The notes beneath the pieces were generated by a model. The model made no database searches and was not told the origin of the DNA. It worked only from the letters and a program-made list of their open reading frames with translations. 64,000 nucleotides of DNA from Streptomyces sp. A 4/2 (lineage in GTDB: Bacteria > Actinomycetota > Actinomycetes > Streptomycetales > Streptomycetaceae), in assembly GCF_940670765.1 (NCBI RefSeq), contig NZ_CALNVW010000016.1:1-64000 (forward strand), in the 5' to 3' direction. Below, in pieces: positions 7,110-14,507 of this stretch. A program made the translations under genes and the position numbers. The stretch's first letter is position 1; the number at the start of each line of letters is the position of its first letter.

Positions 7110-10100
7110 ATGCGCGCCAGGGCGCAGGCGGACAGACACAGCGCAGCAGGCGACCCGTCCGGCCTCCTCCCCGTGCTGCGCCCGCCCAGGCTCGTCGGCC
7201 GCGAGGACGAACTCCGTTCCTTCACCGACGCGTTGGCGCAGCCACCGGCCGTGGTACTGGTCGAGGGGGAAGCCGGGATCGGCAAGAGCCGCCTGGTGCG
7301 CGAGGCGCTCGCCGGGCACTGCGGCACGGGGCGCCCACTGATCGCCGTATGCCCGCCGTTCCGCGAAGCTCTCACCCTCGGCCCCCTGGTGGACGCGGTC
7401 CGGGACGCCTGTCCCGACGGGGTCGCGGGCCTCGCGCTGACTCCCCTCGCGGGCGCGCTGCGGCCCCTCCTGCCCGAGTGGGCCGACGACCTCCCGGCCG
7501 CGCCCGAACCGGCTGCCGACGCGGGCGCGGCCCGGCACCGCCTGTTACGGGCACTCGCCGAACTCCTCGACCGCCTCGGCGTCTCCCCTCTCGTGATCGA
7601 AGATGTCCACTGGGCGGACGACGCCACCCTCGACTTCCTGCTCTTCCTCACCTCCAGTCCCACTCGCGACCTCGGCCTCGTCCTCACCTACCGCCCTGAG
7701 GACGTCCCCTCCGACTCGCTGCTGCCCCGCCTGACGTCCCGGCCGAGCGCGGGCGTCCGCCAGACCCGCATCACCCTCGGTCCGCTCGACGTGTCGCGCA
7801 CCGCCGAGCTGGTCTCCTCCATGCTTGACGACGAGCGGGTCTCCGAGGCCTTCTCCGCCTTCCTGCGGGAGCGCACCGACGGCATCCCGCTCGCGCTGGA
7901 GGAATCGGTCCGGCTGCTGCGCGACCGTGCCGACCTGGTCCGACGCGACGACGAGTGGGTACGTCACGCGCTCGCGGACATCGCCGTCCCGCCGACCATC
8001 CGCGACGCGGTCAGCGAGCGCGCCGCCCGGCTGGGGCCCGATGCCGGACGTCTCCTCCAGGCTGCCGCCGTGATCGGCGAACCCGCCGAGGAGTCCGTGC
8101 TGTTCAGCGTGAGCGGCCTGCCGGAGGAACGCGCCCGCTCCGCCGTCGAGGCGGCGATCCGCAGCGGGCTGCTGACCGACGACGACTTCGGCCGGGTCGC
8201 CTTCCGGCACGTGCTCGCCGTGCGGGCGGTGTACGACGGCCTGACCGCGACCGACCGGCGCCGGCTGCACCGCAGGGCCGGGGACGCGCTGGAGACCGCC
8301 GGGCAGCCGTCCGCTTCCCGGCTGGCCCGGCACTTCCGTGAGGCGGGCGACACCGGACGATGGGGGAGGTACGGCGAACAGGCCGCCGATCTGGCCCTCG
8401 CCGCGGGTGACCACGCCACCGCCGTCGCCTTCCTCAAGGACCTGCTGGCCCGCCCCGGTCTGCCCGCCCCGGCCGTCACGCGCCTCGTACAGAAGATCCC
8501 GCTGCTCGCCATCGGCGGCTTTCCCGACCGGGCCGCGTTGATCCGTACGCTGCGCGCCTTCCTCGGCAGCGGCGCCCTGTCCCCGCGCGACAGCGCGGAG
8601 GTCCGTGCCCAGCTCGGCCGGCTGCTGATCGACGCCGGGGAGTACGGGGCCGGGACAGCCGAACTCGAACGGGCGCTGCCCGGCCTGTCCGACGAACCAC
8701 TCGTCGTGGCCCGCGCCATGACCGTGCTCGGGGTACCCACCGGTTCCCCGGTGCCCGCCGCCCACCACCGGCGCTGGCTCGACCGCGCCGCGGAGCTCGT
8801 CGAACGCGAGGTCCCGCCCGCCGCGCGCCTGCCGTTCCTGGTCGACCACTCCAACGCGCTGCTCAGTCTCGGACAGCCCGACGGCTGGGCCGGTCTCGCG
8901 GCGCTCCCCGAGGACTCCGCTGACGCCGACCACGTACTGCACCTGGACCGCAGCAAGCTCAACGCGGGCGACGCCGCCATGCACTGGGGCCGCTACGAAC
9001 AGGCCGGCCGGTGGCTCGACGACGCACTCGACCGTGCCGAGCGCCACCACTTCCAGGGACTGCACGATCTGATCAGGGCGACCCGGGTCCACCTGGACTG
9101 GTTCACCGGCCGCTGGGACGGCCTGGCCGGACGCGCGGCGGCGCTGGCCGATGTCGGCTCGGAGCCGCGGGTCCGGCTGGAGGGAATGCTCCTGACCGGT
9201 CTGCGGAGCCGCGCCGACGGCGACCTGCGGGCCGCGGAGGAGAACCTCGACGAGGTGTTCCAGGAGGGTCTGCGGCGCGACGTCATCGAGATGCAGCTCG
9301 AACCGGCCGCCGCACTCGCCGGTATAGCCCTCGCCCGCGGCGACACCGACCAGGCGCTCGCGCTCACCGACAACGCGGTGCGGGTCGTGGTGGGCAAGGA
9401 GATCTGGCTGTGGGGCACCGAGGTACTGCCGGTGCGCGTCCAGGGGCTGCTGGCCGCGGGCCGGTCCGAGGAGGCCGAGCGGATCGCGGAGGGTTTCGCA
9501 CGCGGGCTGCTGGACTGTGATGCGGCGGCGCCCGCAGCGGCGCTCGCCGTCTGCCGGGCGCTGCTCACCGAAGGCCCGGGGCGCCACCGTGAGGCCGCCG
9601 AAGCATGGGAGAGCGCTGCTGCGGCGTGGCGGGCACTCCCCCGCCCGTACGATGCGCTGCTCGCCTCGGAACGGGCGGCGCTCTGCCGGCTCACGGCGAA
9701 CGGCAGCACCGAGGGCAGCGCCGATAGCAGCGCGAACGGCAGCCCGGAAAGCAGCGCGGACTGCTTGGATCAACTGAGCTCACTGCACGGCCAGTTGGTC
9801 ACTCTGGGGGCGCGTGGTGACGCCGAGCGGATCGCCGGCACACTCCGGGAACACGGCAGAGAACCCCGGCCGGTGTGGCGTGGCGGCCGACGGGGGTACG
9901 GTGACCGGCTCTCGCCGCGCGAGACGGAGGTGGTCAGGCTGCTGCTCAACGGCCTGACCAATCGTGAGATCGCGGCCGTGCTGTGCCGCTCGCCCAAGAC
10001 CGTCGCGACGCAGCTGAATTCGGCGATGCGCAAGCACGGGGTGACCTCGCGGACGGCGTTGGCCCTGGGAGCGGCGCGCGCCGGAGTGACTCCGGCGGAC

Positions 10101-10115
10101 CCGGACATCTCGTAG
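7110..10115 (+). CDS. LAL-type LuxR transcriptional regulator (TTA codon)
   Basis: This large ATP-binding LuxR regulator has 1001 residues. An N-terminal AAA-type NTPase begins LVGREDEL, with Walker A GEAGIGKSRLV and Walker B-like LVIEDVHWADD. A long helical, TPR-like middle follows. Near residues 860-890 there is a Ser/Gly/Asn-rich linker (NGSTEGSADSSANGSPESS), and the C-terminal helix-turn-helix reads LSPRETEVVRLLLNGLTNRE with SPKTVATQLN as recognition helix. The ATG at 7110 has GGAGG eight bases upstream; a GTG at 7062 is less likely. Codon 146 is TTA (7545-7547), rare in Streptomyces, so translation may require the bldA tRNA. It faces the S53 peptidase downstream and diverges from chitinase, either of which could be a target; that is speculation. 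Confidence 0.92.
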   Translation: MRARAQADRHSAAGDPSGLLPVLRPPRLVGREDELRSFTDALAQPPAVVLVEGEAGIGKSRLVREALAGHCGTGRPLIAVCPPFREALTLGPLVDAVRDACPDGVAGLALTPLAGALRPLLPEWADDLPAAPEPAADAGAARHRLLRALAELLDRLGVSPLVIEDVHWADDATLDFLLFLTSSPTRDLGLVLTYRPEDVPSDSLLPRLTSRPSAGVRQTRITLGPLDVSRTAELVSSMLDDERVSEAFSAFLRERTDGIPLALEESVRLLRDRADLVRRDDEWVRHALADIAVPPTIRDAVSERAARLGPDAGRLLQAAAVIGEPAEESVLFSVSGLPEERARSAVEAAIRSGLLTDDDFGRVAFRHVLAVRAVYDGLTATDRRRLHRRAGDALETAGQPSASRLARHFREAGDTGRWGRYGEQAADLALAAGDHATAVAFLKDLLARPGLPAPAVTRLVQKIPLLAIGGFPDRAALIRTLRAFLGSGALSPRDSAEVRAQLGRLLIDAGEYGAGTAELERALPGLSDEPLVVARAMTVLGVPTGSPVPAAHHRRWLDRAAELVEREVPPAARLPFLVDHSNALLSLGQPDGWAGLAALPEDSADADHVLHLDRSKLNAGDAAMHWGRYEQAGRWLDDALDRAERHHFQGLHDLIRATRVHLDWFTGRWDGLAGRAAALADVGSEPRVRLEGMLLTGLRSRADGDLRAAEENLDEVFQEGLRRDVIEMQLEPAAALAGIALARGDTDQALALTDNAVRVVVGKEIWLWGTEVLPVRVQGLLAAGRSEEAERIAEGFARGLLDCDAAAPAAALAVCRALLTEGPGRHREAAEAWESAAAAWRALPRPYDALLASERAALCRLTANGSTEGSADSSANGSPESSADCLDQLSSLHGQLVTLGARGDAERIAGTLREHGREPRPVWRGGRRGYGDRLSPRETEVVRLLLNGLTNREIAAVLCRSPKTVATQLNSAMRKHGVTSRTALALGAARAGVTPADPDIS

Positions 10116-10268
10116 CGGCCGGGGCGGGACCGGCGACAGGACGAACCGCCGACCGGCCTCGCGGAAGGTTTTTTGGGTCATCCGCCGCATCGCAAAGCCC
10201 GTGCCGCGCCGCCCATACTCCTGTGCGGACCACCTGTCCCCAACCCCCGCGAGAGCGAAACCGATCCT

Positions 10269-10442
10269 GTGAGCACCCCAGGCGACGCCTCCCGTCGCAC
10301 CGACGGTCAGGACCCTCGTCCCGAACCACTCCCCGATCCGAGCGATTCCGCCGAGGCCCCCGCGGTGGAGCCGTCCGACGCTTCCGGTCCCCGGCAGCAG
10401 CCGCCGTCCGCAGCCACGGACGGCGGCTACGAACCGCTCTGA
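10269..10442 (+). CDS. Possible small acidic Pro/Ser-rich protein
   Basis: A GTG at 10269 opens a 57-residue frame rich in Pro, Ser, Asp and Glu, ending TDGGYEPL. There is no domain, membrane segment or signal peptide. A purine-rich GAGAGCG lies rather far upstream of the GTG. It falls between the LAL regulator and the S53 peptidase, on the same strand. Composition and position are compatible with a real small gene, but high-GC DNA yields such frames by chance. I do not recognise it. Confidence 0.3.
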   Translation: MSTPGDASRRTDGQDPRPEPLPDPSDSAEAPAVEPSDASGPRQQPPSAATDGGYEPL

Positions 10443-10519
10443 ACGGCCGCCACTTCCCCACCGACTTCCCCTCCGTGTTCTCCCTCCGTGTTCTCCCCCG
10501 TGCTGAAAGGCTGCTCGCC

Positions 10520-13500
10520 TTGAGACCCAGTCGAGGGCGCATACGCGCCCGAACATGCCTGCTGCTGGCCGGATGTCTCGGCTTCGCCGTCCTGTCCGCC
10601 GGACCGGCCTCGGCCGATCCGGCCACCCGCTCCGGCTCCGCCCCGACCGCCCCCGAGGCCCCGGCCGGCGGGCTGGACCGGCCCGACTACGCACCCGCCG
10701 GCTGCAACTCCCCCGATGTCGCACAGGGCGTGGCCCGCTGCTTCGCCATGGTGAGGACCGGCTCGAACCACGCGATCAGGTCGGCCGTCCCGGGTCCGCC
10801 GGCCACCGCCCTCGGCCCGGCCGACATCAAGGCCGCCTACCACCTGCCCGACGGCGGCGAGGGCCGGACGGTGGCGATCGTCGACGCCTTCGGTGACTCC
10901 CACGCCGAGGACGACCTGGCCGCCTTCCGGAAGCACTACGGGCTCCCCGCGTGCACCACCGCCAACGGCTGCTTCCGCAAGGTCGACCAGAACGGCGGCA
11001 CGGACTACCCCGCCGACGACACCGGCTGGGCCACCGAGACCGCGCTCGACATCGACGCGGTCTCCGCCGCCTGCCCGGCCTGCAAGATCCTTCTGGTGCA
11101 GGGCGATTCGGCCGATGTGAACGATCTCGGCGCCGGGGTCGACACCGCTGTCCGGCTCGGCGCCAAGTACGTGTCGAACTCGTACGGCATCGCGGGCGAG
11201 ACCCCCGAAGAGGCCACGTACGACCAGCACTACGACCATCCCGGCGTCGCCATCACCGCTTCCACCGGAGACACCGGCCATGTGCAGAACTGGCCCGCGG
11301 TGAATCCGCGGGTCGTCTCCGTCGGCGGCACCACACTGGTCCGGGAGCCGGGCAGTGACCGCGGTTGGGACGAGTCCGCGTGGGCGTCCGGCGGCTCCGG
11401 CTGCTCGCTCTACGAGGCCGAACCGGCGTACCAGCAGAACCTGGTCACCGGGTGCGACACCCGGTCGACGGCGGACATCTCCGCCGACGCCGACCCCGCG
11501 TCCGGCCTCGGCATCTACGACACCCTCGGCAGCGACGGCTGGTTGCAGGTGGGGGGCACCAGCCTCTCCTCGCCGCTGGTCGCCGCCATGTACGCGCTGG
11601 CCGGTGACCCCGAGCCGGGTACCTACCCGGTGACCTACCCGTATCTGAACGGCACCGGGCTCAACGATGTCACCAAGGGCGGCAACGACTCCGACGGCAC
11701 CTGCGAGGACATCACCTGCACCGCGGGGGACGGCTACGACGGCCCCACCGGTCTGGGCACCCCGGACGGTCTGCGCGCGCTGACGTTCGGCGTCAGCGGG
11801 ACGCTCACCGGACGCATCACCGACAAGGCGTCCGGTGACCCGGTCGCCGGCGCCACCGTGCTCGCCGAGGACAAGGCCGACGGCCGCAGCTACCACACAC
11901 TCACCGGCCCGGACGGCCGGTACACCCTGCCCGCCGCGGTAGGCACCTACGACGTGACAGCTTCCGTGTTCGGCTACGGACGGTCCGTGCAGTCGGGCGT
12001 CGAGGTCACCAAGGACACCTCGACCGGCACGGACCTCGCCCTGTCCAGGACACCCAGCCACCGGGTCACCGGCAAGGTGACCGACAACTCCGGCCACGGC
12101 TGGCCGCTGTACGCGGGCATCACCGTGGACGGCTACCCCTACGGCACGGTCTTCACCGACCCGGCCACCGGCAAGTACTCAGTCGATCTGCCGGACGGCG
12201 CCACCTACCGGCTGCACGTCACTCCGGTCTCACCCGGGTACGAGCGCACCGATCTCAGCGTCCCCGTCGACACGGCGGACGTACGGAGCGACGTCAAGGC
12301 CGTGGTGGACAGGTCAACGTGTGTGGCACCCGGCTACTCCTTCGCGGGCAGCGCCGACTTCGAGGGCTGGACCGGCACCGAGGCGGGCAAGGGCTGGAGC
12401 GTGACGGGCGGCGGAGCGGCTCACGGCTGGGAGTTCGACGCCCCGGGGAACCTGCCGAACCTCACGGGGGGCGACGGCAACTTCGCGGCTGCGGCCCCCC
12501 TCGCGTACGACTCCGGCAGCGAGGACACCACCCTGGTGTCGCCGGTCGTGGATCTGCGCGGCCGGACACCGGAGCTCCAGCTCGACACCGCTTACCTGAT
12601 GTCCGACACCAGCTCCGCGGACATCGATGTGACCACTGACGGCGGCCGGACGTGGACCACCGAGTGGCACGGCGCGGAGAGCGCGGGCGGTCATCTCACC
12701 GTCCCGCTGCCGCACGCCGCCGACCGGTCCCGTGTCCAGGTCCGCTTCCACTACAAGGGGAGCGGGACGACCCTGTGGCAGATCGACGACATCCACATCG
12801 GTTCGTGCACGGCCACCCCCGGCGCATTGCTCACCGGAACCGTCTCGGACGCCAACACCGGTAAGCCCGTCAACGGTGCGACCGTGACCGACAAGGCCGC
12901 TTCCGACGCCCCCGCCGTCAGCACGGCCACCCCGGACGACCAGGCCACCGCGGACGGCCGCTACACACTCTTCGTCCCCGGCACCGGCCGGCACACCCTC
13001 GCCACCGCCGCGGCCCGGTACGCGACGTCGACCCGTACGGTCAAGGCCGGTACCGACCAACTGGCCCAGGTGGAACTGCCCTTGCAGACCGGTCACGTGG
13101 TCGCCACCTCCCGGGTGTCCCTCGACGCCGAACAGGGCCGCCGGGCGACCAGGACCGTCACCCTCACCAACACCGGCAGGGCGCCGGTACGGGTCGCTCT
13201 CGGCGAGCAGACCACCGCGCCGAGCGCGGGTTCGGCGGCCCCGAGCGCCTGGCGCACGATCGCCGACTACCCCGAGCCGGTCATGGACAACATCGGCGGC
13301 ACCTACCAGGGCAAGCTCTACTCCGTAGGCGGGATCAACCGGGTCGTCGGAGCGACCATCACCCGGCACGGTTACGTCCACGACCCGGCATCCGACTCCT
13401 GGAGCAGGATCGCCGACCTGCCGGAGCCGCTGTCCGCGACGGCCGGGGGCTTCCTCGACGGCACGCTGTACGTGGCGGGCGGCATCGGCGGGGACGAACA

Positions 13501-14338
13501 GCAGCCGCGGTCAGCGGTGTACGCCTACCACCCGGCGAGCAACAGCTGGACCAGGGCCGCCGACCTGCCGACGGCCGTCGCGACGGCGGGCTCCGCGGTC
13601 ATCGACGGCAAGCTCTACGTCGTGGGCGGCTGCACCGGGGAGAGCTGCGCCACCCCGCTCGCGTCGCTCTACCGCTACGACCCGGCCGCCGACCACTGGA
13701 CCCGTCTGGCCGACCGTCCGCTGGCCATCGACTGGGCGGGCTGCGCCGGTGTCTCCGACGCGATCGACTGCGTCGGTGGCTACGGTTCGGAGGGCGCCAC
13801 GGCGGCGGGATACTCCTACCACCCGCGGACCAACACCTGGACCAGGCTGCCCGACGCACCGTTCACCGCGGCTGCGGCGTCCGTCGTGGGTGCCAATGGC
13901 AGGCTGCAGGTCATGGGCGGCTACGAGGTGGGCGCGTCCCTCAGGGACGCGGCCGAGTACGACCCGGTGTCCAACCGCTGGACCCGGATGCCCGCCACCG
14001 GCCAGGCGTCATGGCGCGCCGCCTCGGCTTGCGGCCTGTACCGGATCGGCGGTGGCGGGAGCGGCAAGTCCACCAACGTGGGGACCACGGGCGCCCAGTT
14101 GCTTCCCGGTTACGACCAGTGCGAGGGCGACGACGTGTCCTGGCTGTCGGAGAACCGCACCCGGTTCACCCTCGCCCCCGGTCACTCGGTCGAGGTCCGC
14201 GTGACCGCGGACGCCGGAGCGGTCGCCTCGCCCGGCCGGTACAAGGCGGAGCTGACCGTCGGCACCGACTCCCCGTACGCCGGCCAGACCATTGCGGTCG
14301 TCCTGCAGGCCGACCCGGCGAAGGGACATCACCACTGA
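10520..14338 (+). CDS. Secreted S53 peptidase with kelch and CarbopepD-reg modules
   Basis: A predicted 1272-residue exported protein. The signal peptide (RTCLLLAGCLGFAVLSAGPA) is followed by an S53 sedolisin-type serine-carboxyl peptidase. WATETALDIDAV supplies catalytic E173 and D177, GGTSLSSPLVAAMYAL supplies S348, and DGYDGPTGLGTPDG resembles the calcium site. Two carboxypeptidase-regulatory-like beta sandwiches follow (about 427-510 and 512-594). Next come a jelly-roll/MAM-like region (about 597-770, FEGWTGTEAGKGW), a third regulatory-like domain (about 770-857) and six kelch repeats (about 908-1180) with recurring W-R and VGG motifs. The start is a TTG at 10520 behind GAAAGG; no better start precedes the signal peptide. 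Family members cleave proteins at acidic pH. The kelch propeller may bind substrate or wall glycan. Confidence 0.85.
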   Translation: MRPSRGRIRARTCLLLAGCLGFAVLSAGPASADPATRSGSAPTAPEAPAGGLDRPDYAPAGCNSPDVAQGVARCFAMVRTGSNHAIRSAVPGPPATALGPADIKAAYHLPDGGEGRTVAIVDAFGDSHAEDDLAAFRKHYGLPACTTANGCFRKVDQNGGTDYPADDTGWATETALDIDAVSAACPACKILLVQGDSADVNDLGAGVDTAVRLGAKYVSNSYGIAGETPEEATYDQHYDHPGVAITASTGDTGHVQNWPAVNPRVVSVGGTTLVREPGSDRGWDESAWASGGSGCSLYEAEPAYQQNLVTGCDTRSTADISADADPASGLGIYDTLGSDGWLQVGGTSLSSPLVAAMYALAGDPEPGTYPVTYPYLNGTGLNDVTKGGNDSDGTCEDITCTAGDGYDGPTGLGTPDGLRALTFGVSGTLTGRITDKASGDPVAGATVLAEDKADGRSYHTLTGPDGRYTLPAAVGTYDVTASVFGYGRSVQSGVEVTKDTSTGTDLALSRTPSHRVTGKVTDNSGHGWPLYAGITVDGYPYGTVFTDPATGKYSVDLPDGATYRLHVTPVSPGYERTDLSVPVDTADVRSDVKAVVDRSTCVAPGYSFAGSADFEGWTGTEAGKGWSVTGGGAAHGWEFDAPGNLPNLTGGDGNFAAAAPLAYDSGSEDTTLVSPVVDLRGRTPELQLDTAYLMSDTSSADIDVTTDGGRTWTTEWHGAESAGGHLTVPLPHAADRSRVQVRFHYKGSGTTLWQIDDIHIGSCTATPGALLTGTVSDANTGKPVNGATVTDKAASDAPAVSTATPDDQATADGRYTLFVPGTGRHTLATAAARYATSTRTVKAGTDQLAQVELPLQTGHVVATSRVSLDAEQGRRATRTVTLTNTGRAPVRVALGEQTTAPSAGSAAPSAWRTIADYPEPVMDNIGGTYQGKLYSVGGINRVVGATITRHGYVHDPASDSWSRIADLPEPLSATAGGFLDGTLYVAGGIGGDEQQPRSAVYAYHPASNSWTRAADLPTAVATAGSAVIDGKLYVVGGCTGESCATPLASLYRYDPAADHWTRLADRPLAIDWAGCAGVSDAIDCVGGYGSEGATAAGYSYHPRTNTWTRLPDAPFTAAAASVVGANGRLQVMGGYEVGASLRDAAEYDPVSNRWTRMPATGQASWRAASACGLYRIGGGGSGKSTNVGTTGAQLLPGYDQCEGDDVSWLSENRTRFTLAPGHSVEVRVTADAGAVASPGRYKAELTVGTDSPYAGQTIAVVLQADPAKGHHH

Positions 14339-14350
14339 CCCCGTGAAGGG

Positions 14351-14385
14351 TCCTGCACAACCCCCTGCACAGGCCCCTGCACAGG
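14351..14385. repeat. Short tandem repeat, CCCCTGCACAGG
   Basis: The 12-mer CCCCTGCACAGG is present twice in tandem (14362-14373 and 14374-14385) after a degenerate TCCTGCACAA copy. It lies just downstream of the S53 peptidase stop and has no evident function. Confidence 0.7.
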
Positions 14386-14390
14386 CCTGA

Positions 14391-14457
14391 CCGCCCGCCG
14401 GGAGTTCCTCGTTCCGTCGCCCCTTCTCCGGGGCGGCGGCGGGGTTCCGGCGGGCGG
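14391..14457. terminator. Long hairpin between converging genes
   Basis: CCGCCCGCCGG (14391-14401) pairs with CCGGCGGGCGG (14447-14457), and a smaller GC stem with CGCCCC/GGGGCG (14418-14435) lies inside it. The element sits between the ends of the S53 peptidase gene and the beta-helix gene and probably terminates both. Confidence 0.6.
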
Positions 14458-14507
14458 TCCGTCGTTCGCCCGGCGGCTCGACGGCGCCGGCGGGCAGGAA
14501 GCTTCGG

